From Rhodobacterales bacterium (GTDB lineage: Bacteria > Pseudomonadota > Alphaproteobacteria > Rhizobiales > Stappiaceae), in NCBI GenBank assembly GCA_008107755.1, contig VIRH01000088.1, forward strand, positions 144,539 through 208,538: a stretch of 64,000 bases of DNA. The letters run 5' to 3'. This document shows, piece by piece, positions 53,345-62,442 of this stretch. The translations under genes and the position numbers were made by a program. Each line of letters begins with the position of its first letter. Within the stretch, counting starts at the first letter, position 1. A model generated the notes under the pieces. The model ran no database searches. It saw nothing but the letters and a program-made list of their open reading frames with translations, and was not told the origin of the DNA.

Positions 53345-53704
53345 ATGAAGGTCTACGGCATAAGGAACTGCGATACGGTCAAGAAGGCGCGGAAGTTTCT
53401 GGAAGAGGCAGGCGTGCCTTACGAATTCCACGACTACAAGAAAGACGGTGTCGATGCCGACAGACTGGCCGCCTTCGTTGCCGAATTCGGATGGGACACG
53501 GTGCTCAACCGGCGCGGCACGACCTGGCGCAAGCTGGACGAGGCTACCCGTGAGGGAGTGGTGGACGCGGCCAGCGCGCTCGATGTGATGATCGAGAACC
53601 CATCGACGATCAAGCGGCCCATCGTGCATGGCGACGTCAAGAATTTCATCGGCTTTGATCCGGTTTCCTGGGAAATGGCCCTGGAAATGGGCGAACTGAA
53701 ATAA
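53345..53704 (+). CDS. ArsC/Spx family protein (YffB-like)
   Basis: A 119-residue thioredoxin-fold protein of the arsenate reductase/Spx group. N-terminal KVYGIRNCDTVKKARKFLEE has a single active cysteine in CDTVKKA, and RRGTTWRKL and IKRPIVHG are family marks. The second Cys of the pair is absent, so it may use glutathione; function as an arsenate reductase is unproven. Divergent from the cyclase gene. Confidence 0.85.
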   Translation: MKVYGIRNCDTVKKARKFLEEAGVPYEFHDYKKDGVDADRLAAFVAEFGWDTVLNRRGTTWRKLDEATREGVVDAASALDVMIENPSTIKRPIVHGDVKNFIGFDPVSWEMALEMGELK

Positions 53705-53781
53705 CCGAAGCGGAAACAGCCTGAAAGCTGGCGATCCGGGTCGGATCTCCCTGCACGGTCGTCCCTCGTGATCTGGCGAGC

Positions 53782-54198
53782 TTACCAGGTACGGCGCGGG
53801 CCGGTGTCGATGTGATAATGGCCGGACGAATAGTGCTTGTAGCCGCCGACTTCGGGCTGTGCCTTCAAGAAGGCGATGACCGAGGAGGGACTTCCGGCCA
53901 CGGAGAAATCGACCGCGCGGCAATTCAGATGATAGGACTTGCGGGCGCCGCCCTTCCACCAGTTCTCAAGCCACCAGCGTTTCGTCGAATGAACGGTAAC
54001 CTTGCCGTAGCGGACGGTAACCCGGTTGAGAACCTTCTTCAGCTTGCGCGGAACGCACCAGGACGAATCGTCATATTCGATCGAGTTGTGGGACGCCGTC
54101 GCCCAGCCCATGCCGGTCACGCCCGCAACAGAGCCGCAGCCCGCAAGTGAGGCGGTCAATCCGATGATCGCGATCCAGGTGATGAGGCGCTGACGCAT
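53782..54198 (-). CDS. M15-like (YcbK/DUF882-type) lipoprotein
   Basis: A 138-residue protein with lipobox LAGCGS near residue 22. The C-terminal half has the zinc-site pattern SYHLNCRAVDFSV and GHYHIDTGPRRTW, as in D,D-carboxypeptidase-like M15 peptidases acting on peptidoglycan. It would sit in the envelope. Start at 54198 is set by the lipoprotein signal rather than an upstream in-frame ATG. Confidence 0.78.
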   Translation of the reverse strand: MRQRLITWIAIIGLTASLAGCGSVAGVTGMGWATASHNSIEYDDSSWCVPRKLKKVLNRVTVRYGKVTVHSTKRWWLENWWKGGARKSYHLNCRAVDFSVAGSPSSVIAFLKAQPEVGGYKHYSSGHYHIDTGPRRTW

Positions 54199-54567
54199 GA
54201 CGGGCAAGCCTTGTCGAAACTCTTTTGTGTCGTCCCCCGGCCCCAAGCTCATCCAATTTTATTAAAATTGTAATGAGAAACGTGGTTAACGAAGTGTTGC
54301 CTGAACCCGGCCTCCAACTGCGGTTTGTCACGCCGAACCAGTTGCGGGGCCGGTGTTTCTAGGCTTGTGGGTACTGCTTGTCGGAAATAGATGCGGATGT
54401 GCCGCAAATATCTGTTCAACGTCCTCCGGAAGCTGGTGGAACATAGCGGCAGACAAATCGCCGCAAACCGGGGCTCTGGCCGGACAGGTTCACTGACCCG
54501 GCTTCCCGTCACGCGCCGGAAGGTGTAAGCGGGCGGCAGTCCTTGAGATATCGGAGAATGCAAGATC
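54199..54567. other. Upstream region of purU, no gene seen
   Basis: A 369-base stretch between the M15-like gene (leftward) and purU (rightward). A perfect 17-base odd palindrome CAATTTTATTAAAATTG lies at 54254-54270, AT-rich against the background, close to the M15-like gene start side. The rest is GC-rich with small hairpins (around 54470-54540). No riboswitch class is recognisable to me. Confidence 0.5.
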
Positions 54568-55425
54568 ATGCCGGAAAGCCATTATGTCCTGACGCTGTCA
54601 TGCGCCGACAGGCCTGGTATCGTTGCCGCCGTTACGACGGAACTGGCGGATTTCGGCGCGAATATCGCGGAAAGCGACCAGTTCTGGGACCGGGTCACAA
54701 ACCAGTTTTTCCTGCGGATCGCCATTCTGGCCCCCGAAGGCGTCACGCTGGAAAGTGTTCAGAAGTCGCTGGACCCGGTGATCAGCCGGTTCGACATGAA
54801 GGCGAAGCTGGTGGATACCGCGAGACGACCGAAGGTGATCGTCATGGTGTCGAAGTTCGATCATGCCATGCAGCACCTTCTGTACCAGATCCGGGTTGGC
54901 TGGATGGATGCGGAGGTCGTCGCGATCGTCTCTAACCATCCGGACGCCGAACGCACCGCGAAACATGAGGGCATTGCCTATCATCACTGGCCGGTGAACA
55001 AGGAAAACAAGGCCGAGCAGGAAGACAAGCTGCTGAAGCTGGTCAAGGAAACCGGCGCAGACCTGGTGGTGCTCGCGCGCTACATGCAGGTGCTTTCAGA
55101 CAATCTGTCGAAGCGGCTTTTCGGCAAGGTGATCAATATTCACCACTCGTTCCTGCCGAGCTTCAAGGGGGCAAAGCCCTATCACCAGGCCCATGCGCGC
55201 GGTGTGAAGATGATCGGGGCAACGGCCCACTACGTCACGCCGGATCTCGATGAAGGCCCGATCATCGAGCAGGATGCGGAGCGCGTCAGCCATGCCCTGT
55301 CCGCCGACGATTTCGTGGCGCGCGGCCGGGATATTGAATCGCGTGTGCTTGCTCGGGCCGTCAAATACCATCTCGAAAACCGGGTGATGATCGTCGGCAA
55401 CAAGACCATCGTCTTCACGCCCTGA
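54568..55425 (+). CDS. purU: Formyltetrahydrofolate deformylase
   Basis: A 285-residue enzyme that hydrolyses 10-formyl-THF to THF and formate. N-terminal ACT domain (YVLTLSCADRPGIVAAVTTEL) and a formyl-transferase catalytic domain with VIVMVSKFDHAMQ, NIHHSFLPSFKG (catalytic His) and ATAHYVTPDLDEGPII. A GGAGAATGCAAG site precedes the ATG. Length matches PurU. Confidence 0.95.
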   Translation: MPESHYVLTLSCADRPGIVAAVTTELADFGANIAESDQFWDRVTNQFFLRIAILAPEGVTLESVQKSLDPVISRFDMKAKLVDTARRPKVIVMVSKFDHAMQHLLYQIRVGWMDAEVVAIVSNHPDAERTAKHEGIAYHHWPVNKENKAEQEDKLLKLVKETGADLVVLARYMQVLSDNLSKRLFGKVINIHHSFLPSFKGAKPYHQAHARGVKMIGATAHYVTPDLDEGPIIEQDAERVSHALSADDFVARGRDIESRVLARAVKYHLENRVMIVGNKTIVFTP

Positions 55426-55460
55426 TGTCTCACGCCCCGGCGCTCCAGGTCTGATGCGCG

Positions 55461-56405
55461 TCAGGCGGCCGGCTGGAAGGTTTCCAGAATCGGCATCCCG
55501 TCGCGTCTCAGCTCGGAATTGACCCAGTCACGGAACAGGCGAACCTTCCGGTTATGCCTGTTCGCGGGCGAGTAGCTCAGGTACCAGCTTTCTTCCGGAA
55601 CCCGGCAGGTGAGGTCGAACGGTTGAACGAGCTGACCCGTTTCCAGTGCGATCTTGCAGAAATAGGGCGTCAGGATCGCGACGCCCTGCCCGGCGATGGC
55701 GCGATTGGCCTCCAGGGCCTGGGATCCCATCCGTGAGCCCGGATAGACGCTCAAGTCGATATCCGGCAGTCCTGCAGCGTTGAACCAGAGCCGCCACCAC
55801 CTGTCCTGTGGGTCGACCAGTGGCAGCTTCAGGATATCTTCCGGCGTCTTCACGCCGCCGATCGTCTCGGCCAGAGCCGGGCTGAGCATGGGGGAGAATT
55901 CCGCATGGATGAGTTCGTGGGAAATCCAGCCCTTCGGCGGTCCGTAGCAAGCGGAGATGGCAACGTCGCTGAGATTGAAGCTCGGATGCGTGCTGGAATC
56001 GCCTTGTGCCCTGGTATCGTACGGAACGATCCGGACGGCGATATCCGGGTTCTGCATCTGGAAATGCACCAGCCGATGCGCCAGCCAGTTCACGGCAAAG
56101 GTCGTATTGCTGCACACGACGAGCTGTCCGGCATTCTTGCCGGAGACATCCTCGAAGGCTTCCCGCAAGGTGGCGAAGGCATCGATGACTTTCGCTGCGA
56201 GCTCCGCTCCGAGATCCGTCAGCTCGATCCTGCGCGTCTTGCGCACGAACAGCGGAAAGCCGAGCTTTTCTTCCAGCAGCTTGATCTGGTAGCTGACTGC
56301 CGCCTGAGTCATGCCCAGCTCCTCCCCGGCGCGCGTGAAGCTGAGATGGCGGCTTGCAGCCTCGAAGGCGCGAATGGCAGGCAGTGGTGGAATTTGGGTG
56401 CTCAT
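55461..56405 (-). CDS. LysR family regulator (GcvA-like)
   Basis: A 314-residue LysR protein. The start PPLPAIRAFEAASRHLSFTR and MTQAAVSYQIKLLEEKLGFP resemble GcvA-type activators of glycine cleavage. A GGGAG site lies 10 bases ahead of the ATG at 56405. It is convergent with purU (35-base gap), which shares one-carbon metabolism, but a regulatory link to purU is only a guess. Downstream DUF1127 gene runs the other way. Confidence 0.87.
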   Translation of the reverse strand: MSTQIPPLPAIRAFEAASRHLSFTRAGEELGMTQAAVSYQIKLLEEKLGFPLFVRKTRRIELTDLGAELAAKVIDAFATLREAFEDVSGKNAGQLVVCSNTTFAVNWLAHRLVHFQMQNPDIAVRIVPYDTRAQGDSSTHPSFNLSDVAISACYGPPKGWISHELIHAEFSPMLSPALAETIGGVKTPEDILKLPLVDPQDRWWRLWFNAAGLPDIDLSVYPGSRMGSQALEANRAIAGQGVAILTPYFCKIALETGQLVQPFDLTCRVPEESWYLSYSPANRHNRKVRLFRDWVNSELRRDGMPILETFQPAA

Positions 56406-56497
56406 GCATAAATCTCCCTTATGCAAGGGTAGCGAGATTTCGTTGGTCGCACAAGAAAATCGGAGCGATAAACTCCCGGAAACGTGGAGTTACCGCA

Positions 56498-56731
56498 ATG
56501 TCAAAAGTTTCTTGTCTCGCTTCCCCGGACAGCAACGACCGGTCGCGGCGTCTCTTTGGAATAGGTGGGCTTATCCGCCGCCTGTTTGCACGCACTGGCC
56601 GTGTCCGGAGGCTGCGTGCCGGCGACCTTCCGCCGGAACTCCTGGCTGATATCGGCCTTGAGAGCGAGCCCCGGCAGATTCTGTCATTCAACGACAAGTG
56701 GCGCAGGGAGCTGGACCTGCAGCGGAAATAG
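56498..56731 (+). CDS. DUF1127-type small protein
   Basis: A 77-residue basic protein. The C-terminal half RLRAGDLPPELLADIGLE matches the DUF1127 pattern, arginine-rich upstream (RSRRLFGIGG, LIRRLFARTGRVRR). Such proteins are common in alphaproteobacteria and some bind RNA in phosphate and carbon metabolism. Start at 56498 after GTGGAG. Confidence 0.75.
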   Translation: MSKVSCLASPDSNDRSRRLFGIGGLIRRLFARTGRVRRLRAGDLPPELLADIGLESEPRQILSFNDKWRRELDLQRK

Positions 56732-56743
56732 CCCGGTTGCCGG

Positions 56744-57340
56744 TCAGATGACCAGGGCCCAGACCGTTGCCGCCAGCATTGCCGCCGCCATCATCACCGT
56801 GATCGCGCGCAACAGGGCGCCTTCACCGACAAGCGACAGGATCGCCCCCCCCAACAGCGCCCAGAGCGAATGGAACACCAGGCCTCCGAGGGTGAAGCCT
56901 GCGACGAGGATCATCGCGTTTTCCTGCAGCGAAAGACCGTTTCCAGCCAGAAAGCTGGAGAAGGCGGCCAGGTTCATGGCCCAGGTCTTGGGGCTGAGCG
57001 GATGGATGAGCAGGCCTTCCCAAAAGCTCGGCAGCGCGACGGCCCCCTTCGGACGGATGCTCAGGCGGACGATCCTCCAGGCAAGATACGTCATATAGGC
57101 GAAGCTCAGCACCTTGAACGTCGTGACGATTGGCCCACCCCCGGCGAGCAGCTGTCCCAGCCCATAGGCGACGCCGAGTGCCAGGGGCAGGGAGCCGATC
57201 TGGGAGGCGATGATGACGGGAAAGGCCGTGCGATAGCCCGCCGACGCCCCGATCGCCAGGAAGGTGAGATTGCCCGGTCCGGGTGTCCCGGTCATGACGA
57301 TGACGAACACCGCAAAGGCGATGAAAGTGGCGTAATCCAT
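56744..57340 (-). CDS. LysE family amino-acid exporter
   Basis: A 198-residue membrane protein with six helices. The family start FIAFAVFVIVMTGTPGPGNL carries GTPGPGN. Exports amino acids or similar solutes. Divergent from a MocR-type regulator across about 100 bases, so it is likely its target. Frame runs far upstream but ends opposite the MocR gene; LysE length fixes the start at 57340. Confidence 0.9.
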   Translation of the reverse strand: MDYATFIAFAVFVIVMTGTPGPGNLTFLAIGASAGYRTAFPVIIASQIGSLPLALGVAYGLGQLLAGGGPIVTTFKVLSFAYMTYLAWRIVRLSIRPKGAVALPSFWEGLLIHPLSPKTWAMNLAAFSSFLAGNGLSLQENAMILVAGFTLGGLVFHSLWALLGGAILSLVGEGALLRAITVMMAAAMLAATVWALVI

Positions 57341-57371
57341 GAGCGTCTCCGAGCATTGCATCAGCGGAAGT

Positions 57372-57423
57372 GATACAATCGATACAAAGGATAGAGGCGA
57401 TAACTGTCTTGAGAAATTGTATC
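57372..57423. promoter_or_regulatory. GATACAAT repeats between LysE and MocR genes
   Basis: GATACAAT (57372-57379), GATACAA (57381-57387), and the inverted ATTGTATC (57416-57423). Direct and inverted copies of one word in a short divergent promoter are typical of MocR-family binding sites, which often recognise paired direct repeats. Confidence 0.6.
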
Positions 57424-57445
57424 GGTCAATGATAACATTGTTCTG

Positions 57446-58855
57446 ATGACAATGTGGGTGCCCGACATTCAGGCCGCCGAAGGGCCGATCTATCTCGCCA
57501 TCGCCGATGCGCTTGAGGCGGATATCGGCGGCGGCGTGCTGAGACAGGGCGACAGGCTGCCGCCGCAGCGCGAGCTGGCCTATCAGCTCGGCGTGACCCT
57601 CGGCACGGTGACCCGCGCCTATGGCGAGGCCGAGCGGCGACGCCTGGTAAAGGGTGAAACGGGGCGGGGTACCTATGTCGCCTCGCGGACGCAGAAGGTC
57701 TCGCCTCTGATCCCCAAGGAAGATGAACCGGAAGCCTGCGATCTGGCGCGCAACTTCGCGTTTCCCCATCTCAATCCCAGCCTTGCCGGCGGGCTCGTGC
57801 GCATGGCGGGCACGGCCGGTATCGAGCGGCTGAACGGCTTCGTACCCTCGGAAGGCCTCAAAGCCCATCGTGAAACCGGCGTTCTGGTGTTCAAGGACTA
57901 CGGTCTGGAGGCGGACCCTGCCCGTGTCGCCGTCACCTGCGGCGCCCAACACGGCATTCAGGTGACCTGCCAGGCGCTCTTCCGGTCGGGAGACGCGGTA
58001 GCCGTCGACCAGTTCACCTATCCGTCCATCTTCAACACGCTGGACGGGCTGGGCCTGAAGGCGGTGCCCATACCCGCCCTGCGCGGCGAAGGCGGCGCAT
58101 TCGGCTGCATGGATCCCGAGGCGCTTGCGCGCGCGGCCCGCCAGCACGGGGTCAGCGGCGTCTTCCTGATGCCGAACATGCAGAACCCGACAACGCACAC
58201 GATGTCGGTCGAAGAGCGACAGGATCTCGTCGCCGTTGCCCGGCAATATGATCTCAGGATCGTCGAGGACGATCCCTATACGCCGTTCCTGACCGAAACC
58301 CTGCCCGCTTTCGGCGCCCTTGCACCGGAGCGAACCGCGTCCATCGCCAGCATTTCCAAGGTGTGTTCTCCCGGCAGCCGCATCGGGTTCGTGCATGTGC
58401 CCGAACCCTTCGGCGAATCCATTCGCAACAAGATCGGTGAAAGCACCTGGATGGCCTCGCCCATCACGGCCGAGCTCATTTCCGGCTGGGTGCGCCAGGG
58501 CGACCTCTTCAAGGCGCTGCGTTTGAAACGGAAATCCAACCGCGAGCGCTACCGCATTGCCCGGGAGGTGCTGTCGCCGTTTGTCCTGCAGGGCGGGCCG
58601 GTCAAGGTTTTCGGCTGGCTGCATCTGCCGGACGGCATGGACCCGGACGCGCTGCAGGCCGCCCTCGCCCAGCAAAAGGTCTCGGTCCTGTCTTCCCGCT
58701 ATTTTCAGGCCAGGGGACAGACGCCTGCCCCCTATCTGCGTCTCACGTTTGGATCGGAGCAATCCGACGAAACCTTCCGCAGCGCGCTGGAACGGGTGCG
58801 CGAGACAATCGACCGGATGGCCGGATTGCCCGACCTCGTGCGGCCGGTGGGCTGA
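57446..58855 (+). CDS. MocR-family regulator (GntR HTH + aminotransferase domain)
   Basis: A 469-residue protein. Residues 10-80 form a GntR winged HTH (ADALEADIGGGVLRQGDRLP, PQRELAYQLGVTLGTVTRAY). From about 110 is a fold-type I aminotransferase-like domain with the PLP lysine in SISKVCSPGSRIGF and the pocket Asn-Pro in MQNPTTHTM, then EDDPYTPF. Senses a PLP-linked effector, likely an amino acid, and should control the divergent LysE exporter. No ribosome-binding site is clear before the ATG, so the start is a little uncertain. Confidence 0.9.
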   Translation: MTMWVPDIQAAEGPIYLAIADALEADIGGGVLRQGDRLPPQRELAYQLGVTLGTVTRAYGEAERRRLVKGETGRGTYVASRTQKVSPLIPKEDEPEACDLARNFAFPHLNPSLAGGLVRMAGTAGIERLNGFVPSEGLKAHRETGVLVFKDYGLEADPARVAVTCGAQHGIQVTCQALFRSGDAVAVDQFTYPSIFNTLDGLGLKAVPIPALRGEGGAFGCMDPEALARAARQHGVSGVFLMPNMQNPTTHTMSVEERQDLVAVARQYDLRIVEDDPYTPFLTETLPAFGALAPERTASIASISKVCSPGSRIGFVHVPEPFGESIRNKIGESTWMASPITAELISGWVRQGDLFKALRLKRKSNRERYRIAREVLSPFVLQGGPVKVFGWLHLPDGMDPDALQAALAQQKVSVLSSRYFQARGQTPAPYLRLTFGSEQSDETFRSALERVRETIDRMAGLPDLVRPVG

Positions 58856-58864
58856 AAGCGGCCT

Positions 58865-58893
58865 TTGACAAGGATGGACTTCCGACCGATAAG
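58865..58893 (+). promoter_or_regulatory. Sigma-70-type promoter of the biotin operon
   Basis: TTGACA (58865-58870), 17-base spacer, GATAAG (58888-58893). Start of transcription would be near 58900, about 23 bases before the bioM ATG. No BioR site could be identified by eye. Confidence 0.6.
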
Positions 58894-58922
58894 CGCGTCG
58901 AAACGGTGTGCGGCGAGGTGAG

Positions 58923-59699
58923 ATGGCTTTCTGGCCGAAAATCAGAACAGGCAGCAGGGAACGGGTCTGCAATCCGGACGCGGTTCCCTATGCGGTTTTC
59001 GAGAATGTCGGCCTGACCATCGGTGCACGCAAGGTGCTTCACGGCCTGACGTTGTCGCTTTCGGAGGACCGTGTCGGCGTGATCGGACTGAACGGGTCGG
59101 GCAAGAGTACTTTCGTTCGCCTGCTGAACGGATTGCGCAGCCCGACCGACGGCAAGCTTACCCTGTTCGGCGCGCCAAGCGCGGAGGCCGAGAAGGAGTT
59201 GCCACGCCACGTCGGCTTCGTTTTCCAGAACCCGGACCATCAGGCGATCTTCCCGACCGTTGAGGAAGAAATCGCCTTCGGCCTGACGCAGCTCGGGGCG
59301 GACAAGACCGCAAGCCGGGAGCAGGCACGCCGGTTCCTGTCCGATCATGGTTTCGGCGCACTGGCATCGTCTCCCTTCGCCGAGCTCTCCGAGGGCCAGA
59401 AACAGTATGTCTGCATTCTTGCGGTTCTGGTCATGCAGCCCAGGCTTCTGGTGCTCGATGAACCCATGACGAGTCTGGATGGACTGTCGGGCCGGAAAAT
59501 CCGTGAAAAACTCATGTCCCTGCCGCAGAAGATCGTCATGATCAGCCACGATCTCTCGCATTTTGAAGATTTTGACCGGGTCCTGTGGCTTGAGGACGGA
59601 CGGCTGCGCATGGATGGACCGGCGGCAGAGGTGCTGGCGGCCTATGAAGCCGATATCGATCGAAGGCTCGGGGCCGGGATGGAGGTTGCCGCGCTGTGA
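58923..59699 (+). CDS. bioM: Energy-coupling factor transporter ATP-binding protein
   Basis: A 258-residue ECF ATPase. Walker A VIGLNGSGKSTFVRL, Q-loop FVFQNPDHQAIFPT, signature LSEGQKQYVCI (LSxGQ with an E in place of G), Walker B LLVLDEPMTSLDG, switch His MISHDLSHFED. Powers biotin uptake with BioN and BioY. ATG at 58923 preceded by GCGAGGTGAG; a GTG at 58908 is in frame. Its stop overlaps the bioN start (GTGA). Confidence 0.92.
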   Translation: MAFWPKIRTGSRERVCNPDAVPYAVFENVGLTIGARKVLHGLTLSLSEDRVGVIGLNGSGKSTFVRLLNGLRSPTDGKLTLFGAPSAEAEKELPRHVGFVFQNPDHQAIFPTVEEEIAFGLTQLGADKTASREQARRFLSDHGFGALASSPFAELSEGQKQYVCILAVLVMQPRLLVLDEPMTSLDGLSGRKIREKLMSLPQKIVMISHDLSHFEDFDRVLWLEDGRLRMDGPAAEVLAAYEADIDRRLGAGMEVAAL

Positions 59700-60310
59700 T
59701 CTCCATGTATCTGCAGGGCGACAGCTGGGCTCATCGCCTTCCGGCCGGTTTGAAGTTGCTGGCCGTTGCGCTCGGCAGTCTGATCCTGTTTCACGTTTCG
59801 TCGGTCTGGATCTTTACCGGCTGTCTGGTTGCGGTGGTGGCGTTATACGCCACGCTTGGCCGCGAGGGCCTTGCCCAGCTGCGTCTTCTGCGTGGCATCG
59901 TCTTCTTTGTGGTCGCCCTTCTGGCGATCCACTGGCTTTCCGGATCTCTGGACGAAGGTGTCGTTGTGGCGATGCGTCTTGTCGTCATGGTTCTTGCGGC
60001 CAATTTCGTAACGATCACCACGCGGCTCGATGACATGCTGGACGCCGTGCTGCCTCTTTTCGCGCCCTTGAAGCTGTTCGGCGTGTCGCCCCGGACCCCG
60101 GCACTCGGCGTGACTCTGGTGCTGAGGTTCGCCCCGCATCTGATGCTCGTCTTTTCAAGGCTGCGCGAAGCCTGGCAGGCCCGCACCGCAAGACGCAGTT
60201 CCTGGCGCTTGCTGGCGCCGTTTGCAATCCAGTCGCTGCGCATGTCCGACAATGTCGCGGAGGCGCTCAAGGCGCGGGGCGGGTCCGCCGGCCTGTCAAG
60301 TTCACCCTAG
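59696..60310 (+). CDS. bioN: Energy-coupling factor transporter transmembrane protein
   Basis: A 204-residue ECF-T subunit with four to five helices and the cytoplasmic coupling helices LREAWQARTARRS and EALKARGG, the Ala-Arg-Gly motifs of this family. GTG start overlapping bioM by 4 bases (GTGA), an ATG at 59705 is an alternative. Confidence 0.9.
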   Translation: MISMYLQGDSWAHRLPAGLKLLAVALGSLILFHVSSVWIFTGCLVAVVALYATLGREGLAQLRLLRGIVFFVVALLAIHWLSGSLDEGVVVAMRLVVMVLAANFVTITTRLDDMLDAVLPLFAPLKLFGVSPRTPALGVTLVLRFAPHLMLVFSRLREAWQARTARRSSWRLLAPFAIQSLRMSDNVAEALKARGGSAGLSSSP

Positions 60311-60414
60311 AAACAGGTGGCTCGCTCTGGCATTCGGGCGCCAAGTACGGTATCCGCCAATCAGCGGGATGCGCCGGAAAGTACAGGCGCCGGCAAAAAC
60401 GGAAGGTAAAGCGC

Positions 60415-60969
60415 ATGACCGATCGGTCTCTCGTTCATATTGCCTTTTACGCGGCGCTCATGGCGGCGCTCGGTTTCATGCCGCCGGTGGTCATGCCGTT
60501 GGCAGGCGGGGTTCCCATCACCGCACAGACTCTCGGCGTCATGCTGGCCGGCGTCATGCTCGGTCCGGTGCGCGGCGCGCTCGCCATTCTTCTGTTTCTG
60601 TTTCTCGTGGCCCTTGGCGCGCCCTTCCTTGCCGGCGGCCGGGGTGGTCTCGGCGTCTTCCAGACACCCTCCGTCGGCTTTCTCATCGGCTGGCCCGTTG
60701 GCGCCTTCGTCGCTGGCTGGGTGATGCGGCTGACCGGTGGGATGGCCATATTGCCGGCCTCCGCGCTGGCTGCCTTCGTCGGCGGCATCCTTGCGGTATA
60801 TGCCTTTGGTATTCCTGGCATCTCCATCATGGCCGGCCTGCCGCTCGTCAAGGCGGCCTATGCGAGTGTCGTCTATATACCGGGTGACCTGATCAAGGTC
60901 GCCATCACGGCGCTGATCGCCCAGACCGTCGCCCGGGGCCTTCCCGGCGCTCTTCTCTCCCGCAGCTGA
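60415..60969 (+). CDS. bioY: Biotin transporter substrate-binding (S) component
   Basis: A 184-residue membrane protein with six helices. FMPPVVMPLAGGVPITAQTLGV holds the family's biotin-binding N-terminal region; FLVALGAPFLAGGRGGLG and VYIPGDLIK mark BioY. It captures biotin from outside and hands it to BioMN. 105 bases after bioN. Confidence 0.94.
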   Translation: MTDRSLVHIAFYAALMAALGFMPPVVMPLAGGVPITAQTLGVMLAGVMLGPVRGALAILLFLFLVALGAPFLAGGRGGLGVFQTPSVGFLIGWPVGAFVAGWVMRLTGGMAILPASALAAFVGGILAVYAFGIPGISIMAGLPLVKAAYASVVYIPGDLIKVAITALIAQTVARGLPGALLSRS

Positions 60970-60993
60970 CGACGATCGAGAGGCGCATCCGTC

Positions 60994-62442
60994 ATGACTT
61001 TCGTTGGCGAGCGCTTTGAGGAATTTGCCGCACGGTCGCCTGACAAGACCGCACTCACATGCGGCGCTTGCGCGCTCACCTGGCAGACCTTGCTTGCCGA
61101 GATCCGGACATCCGAGGAGATCCTCAGGCGCTGCACGGCGCGGGAGGGGCGGGTTGCGCTCTGTCTGTCGGACCCCGCTGCATTGCTGGTCTGGTTCTTT
61201 GCCTGTGCCCGGACGGCGCGCATCGCCATGGTCCTCGATCCGGACTGGCCGGCCGGGCGACTTTCGGACGTTCTCGAGGCAACGGCGCCGGAGCTTGTCA
61301 TCGACGCCTCCGGCCCAGGGACCGGTCATCTGGCGCGCGTCGATCCGTCGCCCGCGGACAAGGATCGCGACCTTGCCCCACAGGAAGGCGACCTCTTTTA
61401 TGCAGGCTTCACCTCCGGCACCACAGGGCTGCCCAAAGGCTATATTCGCACGCATGGCTCATGGCTTCGCAGCTTTGCCCTCACCGACACGGAATTCCGC
61501 ACCTCCGAAGCGGAACGCGTCTTGCTGCCGGGCCGGCTTACTCATTCGCTGCATCTATATGGTGCGGTCGATGGGCTTTGCCGGGGCCAGAGCGTGGTCG
61601 TCGCACCGAAATTCGACCCGCGCAGATTGCTGGAAGAGCTGAAGGCCGCGGCTGGAGGCGCCATTCTCTATGCGACGCCGACCCAGCTGCATTATTTTGC
61701 CGAAGCCGCAAGGCGGCTGGGGCCAGCCCCAACCGTCCGGCAGGTGCTTGCAAGCGGGGCCAAATGGCGCGACGGCGACCGGAGCGCTGCCGCAAACGTT
61801 TTCCCGAAGGCGCGGCTGATCGAATTCTACGGCGCGTCCGAAACCAGCTTCATAACGGTGTCGCTGCCGGAGGAGAGCCCGCCGGATGGCTCTGTCGGAC
61901 GCGCAGCATCCGGCGTTGAGATCGCCGTCGGCGATCCACGTGCCCCGGCGCCCGCCCGAACGTCTGGTGATGTCTGGGTCCGGAGCGGCCTTCTCTTTTC
62001 AGACTATATATGTGGCGCTGCTGCCGACACCCGTTGGCAGGACGACTGGCTGACGTTTGGCGATCGCGGATATCTGGATGAAAACGGGCATCTCTTTCTC
62101 ACCGGTCGTTCCGGGCGGATGATCGTGACCGCGGGGCTCAATGTCTACCCGGAGGAGGTCGAAGCCGTTCTGAGTGAGCATGAGGCCGTTGCCATCGCCG
62201 TGGTCATCGGGTTTGACGACCCGGTGCGCGGCCAGCGTGTCGAGGCCGCCATCCAGCCAACAGACGCCTCCGGCATTTCCGACGTCGACCTGATGCGCCA
62301 CTGTCGGTCCCGGCTGGCTGCGGGAAAGCTGCCGCGCAGGATCCATATAATGGATGCGCTTCCGCTGACCGGAGGAGGCAAGCCGGATATCCGGGCCGTC
62401 ACGGAGGCATTGCAGGCGAAGGAGATGGGGGAGACGCAATGA
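60994..62442 (+). CDS. AMP-dependent acyl-CoA synthetase / ligase (YhfT-like)
   Basis: A 482-residue adenylate-forming enzyme. The P-loop-like core FTSGTTGLPKGYIR is present at about 137-150, then IEFYGASETSFIT, YLDENGHLFLTGR and the C-terminal LPLTGGGKPDIRAV with the catalytic Lys. It follows bioY by 24 bases and overlaps the thiolase gene by 4 (ATGA). In Bacillus a bioY gene is likewise followed by an acyl-CoA ligase (yhfT) and thiolase (yhfS); the substrate is still unproven. Confidence 0.88.
   Translation: MTFVGERFEEFAARSPDKTALTCGACALTWQTLLAEIRTSEEILRRCTAREGRVALCLSDPAALLVWFFACARTARIAMVLDPDWPAGRLSDVLEATAPELVIDASGPGTGHLARVDPSPADKDRDLAPQEGDLFYAGFTSGTTGLPKGYIRTHGSWLRSFALTDTEFRTSEAERVLLPGRLTHSLHLYGAVDGLCRGQSVVVAPKFDPRRLLEELKAAAGGAILYATPTQLHYFAEAARRLGPAPTVRQVLASGAKWRDGDRSAAANVFPKARLIEFYGASETSFITVSLPEESPPDGSVGRAASGVEIAVGDPRAPAPARTSGDVWVRSGLLFSDYICGAAADTRWQDDWLTFGDRGYLDENGHLFLTGRSGRMIVTAGLNVYPEEVEAVLSEHEAVAIAVVIGFDDPVRGQRVEAAIQPTDASGISDVDLMRHCRSRLAAGKLPRRIHIMDALPLTGGGKPDIRAVTEALQAKEMGETQ

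Noticed and set aside
54471..54567. A riboswitch ahead of purU
   Set aside because: Hairpins are present but none of the glycine, cobalamin, SAM or THF aptamer core motifs I know could be recognised.
56744..58972. A 742-codon minus-strand frame through the MocR gene
   Set aside because: The real gene is the C-terminal 198-codon LysE exporter; the remainder is antisense to MocR.
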